The notes below the pieces were generated by a model. That model made no database searches, had not been told where the DNA came from, and worked only from the letters and a program-made list of their open reading frames with translations. DNA of 64,000 bases, taken from Embleya sp049739465 (GTDB lineage Bacteria; Actinomycetota; Actinomycetes; Streptomycetales; Streptomycetaceae). Positions 40,617 to 49,879 of the stretch are shown here, in pieces; position 1 is the first letter of the stretch; every line of letters begins with the position of its first letter. The stretch covers positions 248,001-312,000 of the forward strand of contig NZ_JBMHHY010000001.1 of assembly GCF_049739465.1 (NCBI RefSeq), given 5' to 3'. The translations under genes and the position numbers were made by a program.

Positions 40617-41321
40617 GTGACCCGGCAGCCCGACGACACCGTGCGCGGCATCGTGATCCCCCTGATCGTGGTCGCGGTCGTCTGCGTGCTGCTCACCAGC
40701 GGGGTGTTCCTGTTCGCGTTCGCCGGCTCGGACGATGGCAAGGGCCCCGACCGCCCGGTCTCGCTGGACCTGAACGTGCCGCTGCCGGCGTCCGTACCGC
40801 CGCCCGGCACCGCCCCGGCGAGCCCGGGCGCGGTCACCGCGAGCGCGACGAAATCGGCGACCCGATCCCCGGCCGCGTCGACGAGCGCGAGCGCGAGTGC
40901 GACCGCCGGCACCACGAGCCCCTCGGCGCCGCCCCGCGCGACCACGCCGGCCGCCCCGCCCGCCACACCGCCGCCCGCCACCACCGGCCCGCAGGACATC
41001 TCCGTCGACGCCACCACGAGCAACTCCGGCTGGGGCGCCGACGGCACCGTGGTGATCACCAACCGCACCTCGCGCCCGCTGCCGACGTGGGACCTCACGC
41101 TCACCACGAGCGGCCGGGGCAACGGCTTCACCATGATGTCCGGCGACGGCGCGCGCACCTCCCTCGATCGCGGCACCGCCATCGCGCGCGGCACCGGTCC
41201 GCTCGCGCCGGGAGCGAGCGTGGTGATCGACTTCGGGCTGTACGGGCGCGTCGACACGATCGGGTGCACCTTCACCGGCGTGACCTGCCGGGTACGCGGG
41301 TCGGACGCCGGCCACTGGTGA
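40617..41321 (+). CDS. Membrane-anchored CBM2-like surface protein
   Basis: A 234-residue protein. I start at GTG 40617 because AAGGAAG lies six bases upstream; frames from 40461 have no such site. A short basic N-terminus is followed by one hydrophobic helix (about 12-34), a Pro/Thr/Ala/Ser linker (about 50-125) and a C-terminal beta domain resembling carbohydrate-binding module family 2. That domain has S-G-W-G, T-W-D-L-T and a late Cys pair (G-C-T-F and T-C-R). The helix has no cleavage motif, so it is probably a type II anchor with the domain outside. The ligand is unknown; many CBM2 domains bind cellulose or chitin. Confidence 0.75.
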   Translation: MTRQPDDTVRGIVIPLIVVAVVCVLLTSGVFLFAFAGSDDGKGPDRPVSLDLNVPLPASVPPPGTAPASPGAVTASATKSATRSPAASTSASASATAGTTSPSAPPRATTPAAPPATPPPATTGPQDISVDATTSNSGWGADGTVVITNRTSRPLPTWDLTLTTSGRGNGFTMMSGDGARTSLDRGTAIARGTGPLAPGASVVIDFGLYGRVDTIGCTFTGVTCRVRGSDAGHW

Positions 41322-41349
41322 CATTTCGGCCCGTCGTACGCTGGTGGAC

Positions 41350-42144
41350 GTGACCAGCTTCTTGCGATTCGTGCACTTGGGTATCGGCGCCGACGCCGTT
41401 CCGTACGAGGCCGCCTGGGAGGAGCAGCGCCGCGTCCACGAGCAGGTCGTCGGCGGCGAGTCGGGCGACACCTGTCTGCTGCTCGAACACCCCCCGGTCT
41501 ACACGGCCGGCCGCCGGACCGATCCCTCCGAACGCCCGATGGACGGCACCCCGGTGGTGGACGTCGATCGCGGCGGCAAGATCACCTGGCACGGTCCGGG
41601 TCAGCTGGTCGGCTATCCGATCGTGCGGCTGCCCGAGCCGGTGGACGTGGTCGCGCACGTGCGGCGGATGGAGGAGGCGCTGATCCGGGTCTGCGCGGAC
41701 CTGGGTCTGCAGACCACCCGGATCGAGGGCCGCAGCGGGGTGTGGGTGCTGGGCGACGCGGTGCCGTCGAGCGCCGGCCCGACCGGCGGGCTCGAGCTGC
41801 GCCTGGACAGCCGGTTGGCGGCCACGCCCGACCCGCGCCTGCACCCCGAGTTCGATCCGCGGCTGGCCGGGCCGGAGTACGCGCCCTCCAACGCGGGCCA
41901 GCGCGGCGACGACCGCAAGCTGGCGGCGATCGGCGTCCGGGTCTCGCGCAAGGTCACCATGCACGGCTTCGCGATCAACTGCGACGCGGACATGACGTAC
42001 TACGACCGGATCGTGCCGTGCGGCATCAAGGACGCCGGCGTCACCTCGCTCAGCCGCGAACTCGGCCGCGAGGTCACCGTCGCCGAGGTGTTGCCGCTGG
42101 CCGAGAAGCACCTGGCCGACGTATTCGCGCAGGTGCCCGCGTGA
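41350..42144 (+). CDS. lipB: Octanoyltransferase LipB
   Basis: A 264-residue enzyme moving octanoyl from acyl carrier protein to lipoyl domains, the first step of de novo lipoylation. Motifs are R-G-G-K-I-T-W-H-G-P-G-Q near 75, K-L-A-A-I-G with the catalytic Lys, and P-C-G-I with the acyl-Cys near 224. A 40-residue insert between G-V-W-V and the Lys motif is usual in actinomycetes. Two GTGs compete (41344 and 41350); TACGCT (41337-41342) ends seven bases before the second, favouring a leaderless start there. lipA follows. Confidence 0.94.
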   Translation: MTSFLRFVHLGIGADAVPYEAAWEEQRRVHEQVVGGESGDTCLLLEHPPVYTAGRRTDPSERPMDGTPVVDVDRGGKITWHGPGQLVGYPIVRLPEPVDVVAHVRRMEEALIRVCADLGLQTTRIEGRSGVWVLGDAVPSSAGPTGGLELRLDSRLAATPDPRLHPEFDPRLAGPEYAPSNAGQRGDDRKLAAIGVRVSRKVTMHGFAINCDADMTYYDRIVPCGIKDAGVTSLSRELGREVTVAEVLPLAEKHLADVFAQVPA

Positions 42145-42421
42145 CGGCTCCGACGCGCCGCGCTTGACGTTCGACGCAACACCCGCACACCCGCGGGCCG
42201 CGCTCGCCCGCAACACCGGCGTGACGCACGCCTCGTACCGATTTTGGCGTCCGGGGAATCCACCCGGGTTCGTCCCGGTTGCCACCTGACGGGCCGTCCG
42301 GATCGCCGATTCACCCGGCGTACTCTGGACGGACCGCCCCACCAAAGGGCCCGTCCCATCCTGTCGGGCCCACCGCAGTCCGGCCCGCTCCGCCGACTGC
42401 TCCGAGCAAAGGGAGTCGCGC

Positions 42422-43393
42422 GTGTCCGCTGTCGCACCCGACGGCCGCAAGCTGCTTCGTCTGGAAGTCCGCAACGCCGAGACTCCCATCGAGCGCAAGC
42501 CTTCGTGGATCAAGACCCGGGCGAAGATGGGCCCCGAGTACACCGAGCTCAAGCAACTCGTGAAGCGCGAGGGGCTGCACACGGTGTGCGAGGAGGCCGG
42601 TTGTCCCAACATCTACGAGTGCTGGGAAGACCGCGAGGCGACCTTCCTGATCGGCGGCGACCAGTGCACCCGGCGCTGCGACTTCTGCCAGATCGACACC
42701 GGCAAGCCGGCCGAGCTCGACCGTGACGAGCCGCGCCGGGTGGCCGAGTCGGTCCAGGCGATGGGCCTGAAGTACGCGACCGTCACCGGCGTCGCCCGCG
42801 ACGACCTGCCCGACGGCGGCGCGTGGCTCTACGCGGAGACGGTCCGGCAGATCAAGGAGCTGAACCCGGGCACCGGCGTCGAGCTGCTGATCCCGGACTT
42901 CACCGCGCAGCCCGATCAGCTGGCCGAGGTGTTCTCCTCGCGCCCCGAGGTGCTCGCGCACAACGTCGAGACGGTGCCGCGCATCTTCAAGCGGATCCGC
43001 CCGGGCTTTCGCTACGAGCGTTCGCTCGACGTGATCACCCAGGCGCGGGCCGCCGGTCTGGTCACCAAGTCCAATCTGATCCTGGGCATGGGCGAGGAAC
43101 GGGCCGAGATCAGCCAGGCCATGCAGGACCTGTTCGACGCGGGCTGCGAGCTGCTGACCATCACGCAATATCTGCGGCCGAGCGTGCGGCACCACCCCGT
43201 CGAGCGCTGGGTGCGTCCCGAGGAGTTCGTCGAGCTGAACGAGGAGGCCGAGGAGATCGGCTTCGCGGGTGTCCTCTCCGGACCCCTGGTCCGCTCGTCG
43301 TACCGCGCGGGCCGGCTCTACCGCCAGGCGCTGGAAGTACGCGAGACCCGCGCCGCGGCGGGCGAAGGTGTGCAGCCTTTCACCTCGGTTTGA
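42422..43393 (+). CDS. lipA: Lipoyl synthase LipA
   Basis: A 323-residue radical-SAM enzyme inserting two sulfurs into octanoylated lipoyl domains. The auxiliary cluster motif C-E-E-A-G-C-P-N-I-Y-E-C near 58 and the radical-SAM motif C-T-R-R-C-D-F-C near 87 are intact, and R-S-S-Y near the C-terminus supplies the Ser ligand. GTG 42422 is preceded by AAAGGGAG. It acts with LipB just upstream, and a substrate is the SucB E2 protein encoded at 48026-49807. 277 bases separate lipB and lipA, so lipA may have its own promoter. Confidence 0.96.
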   Translation: MSAVAPDGRKLLRLEVRNAETPIERKPSWIKTRAKMGPEYTELKQLVKREGLHTVCEEAGCPNIYECWEDREATFLIGGDQCTRRCDFCQIDTGKPAELDRDEPRRVAESVQAMGLKYATVTGVARDDLPDGGAWLYAETVRQIKELNPGTGVELLIPDFTAQPDQLAEVFSSRPEVLAHNVETVPRIFKRIRPGFRYERSLDVITQARAAGLVTKSNLILGMGEERAEISQAMQDLFDAGCELLTITQYLRPSVRHHPVERWVRPEEFVELNEEAEEIGFAGVLSGPLVRSSYRAGRLYRQALEVRETRAAAGEGVQPFTSV

Positions 43394-43400
43394 CCCCGGT

Positions 43401-43427
43401 GTCATCATTTGGTAACACCTTGTTGCG
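43401..43427 (+). promoter_or_regulatory. Candidate GlnR binding site upstream of small gene
   Basis: GTCAT-n6-GTAAC-n6-TTGCG fits the GlnR spacing, with good a- and b-type first elements and a poor third. From memory, the Streptomyces gene at this place (SCO2195) is a known GlnR target, which supports the site. Confidence 0.55.
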
Positions 43428-43483
43428 AGAGTCGACCGCAGTGCGGTGAACCTTCGCACCAGGACAGGTAGGGGGACGACGTC

Positions 43484-43798
43484 ATGGCAGACACGCGGCA
43501 GGGCAACGCCTCGGTGCTGCGGGACTCGGTACTGCGTCGGGGTTCGGCACTGCACGGTTCGGTGCTGCGCGGCGCCTTCGATCGTGGGGTCGCCGCCCGT
43601 CGGGCGACCGTCGGCCGGGTGTTCCGGGCCGTCGAGACCGTCCTGATGTTCGAGGGCGGCCAGCGCACCGCGCGCCGCAACGCGTGGGCGGCGGTCTGCG
43701 CGGACCGCAACCGGGCCCGGGCCCGGGCCGAGGCCTCCGACATCCTGGCCCGCCTGGCCCCGGTGGCCGAGCCGACGCCGGGAGCCCGCTCGCACTGA
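43484..43798 (+). CDS. Small conserved protein, GlnR-linked (SCO2195-like)
   Basis: A 104-residue basic protein between lipA and the DUF4191 gene, the place of S. coelicolor SCO2195. The N-terminal third contains three S-V-L-R or S-A-L-H style repeats (D-S-V-L-R, G-S-A-L-H, G-S-V-L-R). The middle has a helical A-V-E-T-V-L-M-F-E-G-G segment and the C-terminal half is Arg/Ala-rich. No catalytic motif or signal peptide is seen. The GGGGGACG ribosome binding site precedes the ATG. A GlnR-like box lies about 60 bases upstream, so it probably responds to nitrogen status. Its function is unknown. Confidence 0.75.
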   Translation: MADTRQGNASVLRDSVLRRGSALHGSVLRGAFDRGVAARRATVGRVFRAVETVLMFEGGQRTARRNAWAAVCADRNRARARAEASDILARLAPVAEPTPGARSH

Positions 43799-43893
43799 CC
43801 TTCGTTCGGCCGTCCGGCGGGGCTTTCGTCGCCCGTCGGACGGTCGACGTCTCGTATCTGCGGCGGGAAGGTTCGACGAACCGCCGGCAGCCA

Positions 43894-43924
43894 TTGTCCC
43901 CGGTGGATGGGCCGCCAGTATCCT
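43894..43924 (+). promoter_or_regulatory. Candidate leaderless promoter of DUF4191 gene
   Basis: TTGTCC (43894-43899), a 19-base spacer and TATCCT (43919-43924), then six bases to the ATG at 43931. No ribosome binding site is present, consistent with a leaderless mRNA. Confidence 0.5.
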
Positions 43925-43930
43925 TTTCAC

Positions 43931-44617
43931 ATGGCGAGCAAGGAACCATCCGAGAAGAGCGGCCGGCTGAAGCAGATCCGGCTCGCCTACCAGCAGACGA
44001 AGAAGGCCGACCCGTGGGTCGGCTTGATTGTGGCGGCCTGGGGCCTGGGCGTATTCGCAGTACTCCTGGCCATCGGCTTCTGGTGGGGACATCCGATCTA
44101 CCTGGGCATCTTCGGTGCCCTGGTGGGTCTGCTCGCGGCGGCCTTCATCTTCGGACGACGGGCCGAGAAGTCGGTGCTCGGCCAGATGGAGGGCCAGCCC
44201 GGCGCCGCGTTGGCGGTCATGCAGTCACTCAAGCGTGGCTGGGTCGTGACCCCCACCGTGGCCATCACCCGCCAGCAGGATGTCGTACACCGCGCCGTGG
44301 GTCGCCCCGGCATCATCCTGGTGGGCGAGGGCCAGCCCGGTCGTGTGACGCGACTGCTGGCCGATGAGAAGAAGCGCATGTCCCGCCTGGCGGCGAGCAC
44401 CACGGTGCACACGATCATCGTCGGCAACGACGAGGGCCAGGTCCCGCTGCGCAAGCTGCAGCGGCACATCATGAAGCTGACCCCGACCATGGCCAAGCCC
44501 GAGGTCGCGGTGGTCAACGACCGGCTGCGCGCGGTCGGCGACCTGATGAAGAACATGCCGGTGCCCAAGGGCCCGATGCCCAAGGGCGCGCGCATGCCGC
44601 GCGGCCCGCGCGGCTGA
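43931..44617 (+). CDS. DUF4191 membrane protein
   Basis: A 228-residue protein of the actinobacterial DUF4191 family. A charged N-terminus (K-x-S-G-R-L-K-Q-I-R-x-A-Y) is followed by two membrane helices (about 30-80), then a cytoplasmic domain ending in a basic tail with repeated K-G and P-R-G. The function is unknown. It sits in the lipA-glnA neighbourhood conserved in Streptomyces. The ATG has no ribosome binding site, but TATCCT ends six bases upstream. A strong terminator follows. Confidence 0.87.
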   Translation: MASKEPSEKSGRLKQIRLAYQQTKKADPWVGLIVAAWGLGVFAVLLAIGFWWGHPIYLGIFGALVGLLAAAFIFGRRAEKSVLGQMEGQPGAALAVMQSLKRGWVVTPTVAITRQQDVVHRAVGRPGIILVGEGQPGRVTRLLADEKKRMSRLAASTTVHTIIVGNDEGQVPLRKLQRHIMKLTPTMAKPEVAVVNDRLRAVGDLMKNMPVPKGPMPKGARMPRGPRG

Positions 44618-44634
44618 GCCCCACCCCGCCGGGC

Positions 44635-44664
44635 CCGAGCAACACGTACCCGAGCAATACGTAC
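44635..44664. repeat. Tandem 15-bp repeat, two copies
   Basis: CCGAGCAAYACGTAC occurs at 44635-44649 and 44650-44664, differing at one base. It lies just after the DUF4191 stop. Confidence 0.7.
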
Positions 44665-44690
44665 GTGGCACCATCCGTCCCCGCCCGATC

Positions 44691-44733
44691 AAAGAGCGGC
44701 GGCGATCCGAACCCCGGATCGCCGCCGCTCTTT
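44691..44733. terminator. Bidirectional terminator, DUF4191 and RDD genes
   Basis: An 18-bp stem (44691-44708 with 44716-44733), 7-base loop, A-run on the left and T-run on the right. It is the most canonical terminator in the window and serves both convergent genes. Confidence 0.9.
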
Positions 44734-44735
44734 TC

Positions 44736-44820
44736 CCGTATCGCTTCGGGCCTCGTAACGCTTTGGGTCCCGTATCGCTTCTGGTCCCGTATCGCTTCTG
44801 GTCCCGTATCGCTTCGGGTA
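44736..44820. repeat. Five 17-bp tandem repeats
   Basis: Units of CCGTATCGCTTCTGGTC run from 44736 to 44820; the third and fourth are identical and the others differ at a few bases. The array lies between the terminator and the RDD stop. It is a minisatellite-like locus likely to vary between strains. Confidence 0.88.
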
Positions 44821-44828
44821 TCGCCCGG

Positions 44829-45287
44829 TTACATCCGCACGACCGCGGTACCCACGGCCTTGTCGTGGAACCCGCGCCCGTCCCGGTCGTAGATCGCCGC
44901 CGGGATCACCAGGCACAGCAGGAACGTGCGTACCACCACCGCGAGCGGCAGCAGCGTGTCCCGGGTGACCGACACCACCCGGATGCCCATGATCCGCTTG
45001 CCGAAGGTCCAGCCGAGCGTGCTCACCAGGAGCAGGTTCGCCGCGGCGAACACGCCGAGCGTGCCCCAGCTGGTGCCCGGGGCGTTGAGCCTGCCGCCGC
45101 CCAGGAAGGACAGCGCGATGACACAGCAGATGCCCCAGTCGATCGCCAGGGCGGCCAGGCGGCGTCCGGTCGGGGCCAGTGAGTTGGGTCCGTCCTCGGG
45201 CAGCCCGAGACGCTTGCCGCGGTAGGCGAATTCGTCGTCCGCCGTCCCGGGAGCCTGGTTCCGCGCTGCGGTCGTGTTCTCGTCCAC
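44829..45287 (-). CDS. RDD-family membrane protein
   Basis: A 152-residue RDD protein with about three membrane helices. The family Arg and Asp residues appear in G-R-R-L-A-A-L-A-I-D-W near residue 45, and G-K-R-I-M-G-I-R-V lies between helices. The function is unknown; some relatives are proposed ion transporters. GTG 45287 is chosen: TACTTT ends six bases upstream, suggesting a leaderless message. A GGAGG overlaps that gap but is only one base from the GTG. It is divergent from glnA and could share its GlnR region. Confidence 0.85.
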   Translation of the reverse strand: MDENTTAARNQAPGTADDEFAYRGKRLGLPEDGPNSLAPTGRRLAALAIDWGICCVIALSFLGGGRLNAPGTSWGTLGVFAAANLLLVSTLGWTFGKRIMGIRVVSVTRDTLLPLAVVVRTFLLCLVIPAAIYDRDGRGFHDKAVGTAVVRM

Positions 45288-45397
45288 GCCTCCAAAGTAG
45301 ACGAGCCGGGCCGATTCACCCGCCCCGGGGTGTGCGTGGACGGGTGGATCACGGGCATGCAACCAGGCAAGACGGGCTAGACCGTACGGGTGGGTGC

Positions 45398-45435
45398 GTA
45401 ACATCCCGGAAACACGAGGGACACCGACGGGAAAC
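45398..45435 (+). promoter_or_regulatory. GlnR box array upstream of glnA
   Basis: Four pentamers in exact register, GTAAC-n6-GAAAC-n6-GACAC-n6-GAAAC, match the published two-pair GlnR operator. The array ends about 98 bases before the glnA ATG, as expected for a site that controls glnA. Confidence 0.85.
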
Positions 45436-45532
45436 CGCTCGCGCCTACCTTCGAGGCCTGGTGGCCACCGGGGAGGAGGCCGCTCCCCGAGAATGCAACT
45501 ACCCGCGCCTGGCGCCGGGTCGAGGAGGATTG

Positions 45533-46942
<1,410 letters not shown>

Positions 46943-46976
46943 GCCGACCCCGGCCGGGCGTGAGCCCTCCGAAGAC

Positions 46977-47017
46977 AAGGCCGTCGACCGCTGCCCACGA
47001 GCGCGGTCGACGGCCTT
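46977..47017. terminator. Terminator between glnA and epimerase gene
   Basis: A perfect 15-bp stem (46977-46991 with 47003-47017) and an 11-base loop, followed by CTTCG, between convergent genes. Confidence 0.85.
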
Positions 47018-47040
47018 CTTCGTGTTCGCCCGCAGCGGCC

Positions 47041-47934
47041 TCAGCCGGTCAAGGCTGCGGTGAGGGCCGATTCGATGGTCGGGTGGTTGAAGGTGAAGCC
47101 CGAGGCGAGGAGGGTGGCGGGGAGTACACGTTGGCCGGTGAGGAGTTCGGCGGCGAAGGGGCCGACGGCGGCGCGTAGGGCGAAGGGGGGTACGGCCAGG
47201 AATGTGGGGCGGTGCAGGGCTCGGCCCATGGCCTTCGTGGCCGCCGCGTTGGTGACCGGGTTGGGGGCGGTCAGGTTGACCGGGCCGGCCAGGTCGGGAC
47301 GGTCGAGGACGTGGCGGATCGCGGCGATCTCGTCGACCAGCGAGATGAAGCTCCAGTACTGCCGCCCCGAGCCGAGTCGGCCGCCGAGGCCGGCCCTGAT
47401 CAAGGGGAACATCCGGCCCAGGGCGCCGCCGGAGGGGGAGATCACCAGGCCGGTGCGCAGGTGGGCGACGCGGATGCCGGCCTCCAGGGCGGGGGCCGTG
47501 GCGGCCTCCCAATCGGTGCACAGGTCGGCCAGGAAGCCGGTGCCGGGCGGCGCGGACTCGTCCACCACACGGTCGCCGGTGTCGCCGTAGAAGCCGATTC
47601 CGGAAGCGGAGAGGAGCACCCTCGGCGCGGGCCGCAGGGCCGCCAGCGCGCGGGCCACGGTCGCGGTGCCCAGTACCCGACTCTCGCGCACCTCGCGCCG
47701 GTACGCGGCCGTCCAGCGTTTGTCCCCGATGCCCGCGCCGGCCAGGTGTACGGCCGCGTCCACCGGGCCGAGCGAGGCGGTGTCCACCGTGCCCCCGTGC
47801 GGGTCCCAGCGGACCTCGTCGGGGCGGGTCGGGGGGCGGCGAACCAGCCGGACCACCTCGTGGCCGTCGGCGGTCAGCGAACGGACGAGAGCGGAACCCA
47901 CGAGGCCGGACGAACCGGTGACGGCGATACGCAT
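47041..47934 (-). CDS. NAD-dependent epimerase/SDR family (TIGR01777-type)
   Basis: A 297-residue atypical SDR of the YfcH-like TIGR01777 group. The N-terminal M-R-I-A-V-T-G-S-S-G-L-V-G binds the cofactor. The family block L-L-S-A-S-G-I-G-F-Y-G lies near 120, and S-F-I-S-L-V-D-E near 205. The reaction is unknown for the family. I start at ATG 47934, which has AAGGA seven bases upstream; a GTG six codons earlier is in frame. It lies next to sucB but behind a terminator hairpin. Confidence 0.88.
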   Translation of the reverse strand: MRIAVTGSSGLVGSALVRSLTADGHEVVRLVRRPPTRPDEVRWDPHGGTVDTASLGPVDAAVHLAGAGIGDKRWTAAYRREVRESRVLGTATVARALAALRPAPRVLLSASGIGFYGDTGDRVVDESAPPGTGFLADLCTDWEAATAPALEAGIRVAHLRTGLVISPSGGALGRMFPLIRAGLGGRLGSGRQYWSFISLVDEIAAIRHVLDRPDLAGPVNLTAPNPVTNAAATKAMGRALHRPTFLAVPPFALRAAVGPFAAELLTGQRVLPATLLASGFTFNHPTIESALTAALTG

Positions 47935-47966
47935 GCGAACATCCTTGCCCACCCGGGCGCGGATAC

Positions 47967-48006
47967 GCCGAAGGCGGCCCGGACGAGGGTCCGAACCGCC
48001 TTCGGC
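47967..48006. terminator. Terminator downstream of sucB
   Basis: An 11-bp stem (47967-47977 with 47996-48006) with additional pairing potential in its loop, just after the sucB stop on the minus strand. Confidence 0.7.
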
Positions 48007-48025
48007 AAACGCCCGCGAAGTGTCC

Positions 48026-49807
48026 TTACAGGCCGAGGTCGCCCTCGAAGGCGCCTTCCTCGAGGCGGGTCTTCACCGTCTGGAGGAACCGGGCCGCGTC
48101 CGCGCCGTCCACCAGGCGGTGGTCGTAGGACAGGGCCAGGTAGACCATCGAGCGGACCGCGATGACCTCGCCGAGCGTCGGGTCGTTGACCACGACCGGG
48201 CGCTTGACGACCGCGCCCGTGCCGAGCATCGCGACCTGCGGCTGCGGGAAGATCGGCGTGTCGAACAGTGCGCCGCGCGAACCGGTGTTGGTCAGCGTGA
48301 AGGTGCCGCCGGCCAGTTCGTCCGGGCTGACCTTGTTGGTGCGCGTACGCTCCGCCAGGTCGGAGATCTTGCGCGACAGGCCCGCGATGTTCAGGTCACC
48401 CGCGTTGTGGATGACCGGGACCATCAGGCCGCGGTCGGTGTCCACCGCGATCACCAGGTGCTCGGCGTCGTGGTAGGTCACCGTGCCGGCCGCCAGGTCC
48501 ATCGACGCGTTCAGGACCGGGTGGACCTTGAGCGCCTCGACGGCCGCCTTCGCGAAGAACGGCATGAACGACAGCTTGACGCCCTCGCGCGCCACGAAGT
48601 CGTTCTTGGCCCGGTCGCGCAGGCGGGCGATGTTGGTGACATCGACCTCCACGACCGTGGTCAGCTGAGCCGAGGTCTGCAGCGACTCGACCATGCGCTT
48701 GGCGATCACCGTGCGCATCCGGGAGAGCTTCTCGGTCCGACCGCGCAGCGGCGACGGCTCGATCGGCGCCGGCGCCTTGGCGGCGGGCGCGGCGGCGGCC
48801 GGAGCCGAGGCCGAGGCAGCCGCGGCGGCCTGGGCCGCCTGCTGCTTGCGGGCCGTCTCCAGGACGTCCTGCTTGCGGATACGACCACCGATACCGGTGC
48901 CCGCGATCGCGCCCAGGTCCACGTTGTGCTCGGCGGCGAGCTTGCGGACCAGCGGCGTGACGTACGCGCCGTCCGCCTCGGCCGGCGGCGCGAGCTGCGG
49001 GGCGGCGGCCGGTGCCGGAGCCGGCTTGGGCGCGGGCGGCGCCTGAACCGGGGCCGGAGCGGCGGCGACCGGGGCCGGCGCCACCGGAGCCGGCGCCACG
49101 GGGGCCTGCTGCACCGGAGCCGGCGCCGGAGCCGCCGGAGCGGGCGCCGCGGCCGGCGCCGAACCGGGCGCGCCGATGACGGCCAGCTCGGCGCCGACCT
49201 CCACCGTCTCGTCCTCGGCCACGGTGATCTTCAGCAGTACGCCGCCGATCGGCGCCGGGATCTCGGTGTCGACCTTGTCGGTCGAGACCTCCAGGAGCGG
49301 CTCGTCGGCCTGGACCGTGTCACCCTCCTGCTTGAGCCAGCGGGTGATGGTGCCTTCCTGCACGCTCTCGCCGAGCGCGGGCAGCAGCACCGGGGTGCCC
49401 TGCACGGCGCCGGCAGGCGCGGCAGCCTGGACCGGCTCCGGCGCGACGGGCGCGACCGGCGCGGCAGCCACCGGGGCGGGCGCGGCGGGCGCGACCGGAG
49501 CCGGAGCGGCCGGGGCCACCGGCGCGGCCTGCGCCGGCGCGGCGGCCGGAGCCGGCGCCGGGGCACCGGTGCCGTCGTCGATCACGGCCAGCTCGGCGCC
49601 GACGTCGACGGTGTCGTCTTCCTGGGCCTTGATGGACACCAGAATGCCGGCGGCGGGGGAGGGGATCTCGGTGTCGACCTTGTCGGTCGAGACCTCGAGC
49701 AGGGGCTCGTCCAGCTCGACGCGCTCACCCTCCTGCTTGAGCCAGCGGGTGATGGTGCCCTCCTGCACGCTCTCGCCGAGCGCGGGCAGTGTTACGGAGA
49801 CCGGCAT
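48026..49807 (-). CDS. sucB: Dihydrolipoamide acyltransferase E2 (2-oxoglutarate dehydrogenase type)
   Basis: A 593-residue E2 core enzyme. Two lipoyl domains (about 1-78 and 140-216), each with lipoylated Lys in S-T-D-K-V-D-T-E, are joined by Ala/Pro linkers. The E3/E1-binding domain spans about 275-315 (P-L-V-R-K-L-A). The acyltransferase domain ends with S-Y-D-H-R-L-V-D-G. lpdA, encoding E3, lies 72 bases upstream and is probably co-transcribed. SucB is the usual name for this gene beside lpd in Streptomyces; a pyruvate or branched-chain E2 is less likely but not excluded. Confidence 0.93.
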   Translation of the reverse strand: MPVSVTLPALGESVQEGTITRWLKQEGERVELDEPLLEVSTDKVDTEIPSPAAGILVSIKAQEDDTVDVGAELAVIDDGTGAPAPAPAAAPAQAAPVAPAAPAPVAPAAPAPVAAAPVAPVAPEPVQAAAPAGAVQGTPVLLPALGESVQEGTITRWLKQEGDTVQADEPLLEVSTDKVDTEIPAPIGGVLLKITVAEDETVEVGAELAVIGAPGSAPAAAPAPAAPAPAPVQQAPVAPAPVAPAPVAAAPAPVQAPPAPKPAPAPAAAPQLAPPAEADGAYVTPLVRKLAAEHNVDLGAIAGTGIGGRIRKQDVLETARKQQAAQAAAAASASAPAAAAPAAKAPAPIEPSPLRGRTEKLSRMRTVIAKRMVESLQTSAQLTTVVEVDVTNIARLRDRAKNDFVAREGVKLSFMPFFAKAAVEALKVHPVLNASMDLAAGTVTYHDAEHLVIAVDTDRGLMVPVIHNAGDLNIAGLSRKISDLAERTRTNKVSPDELAGGTFTLTNTGSRGALFDTPIFPQPQVAMLGTGAVVKRPVVVNDPTLGEVIAVRSMVYLALSYDHRLVDGADAARFLQTVKTRLEEGAFEGDLGL

Positions 49808-49879
49808 GGGTCAATGACTCCTTCTCAACGCTTCAAGGCGTGTGTCTTGGATGACGGGGCGCGGTTGTGCGGCGCGTCG

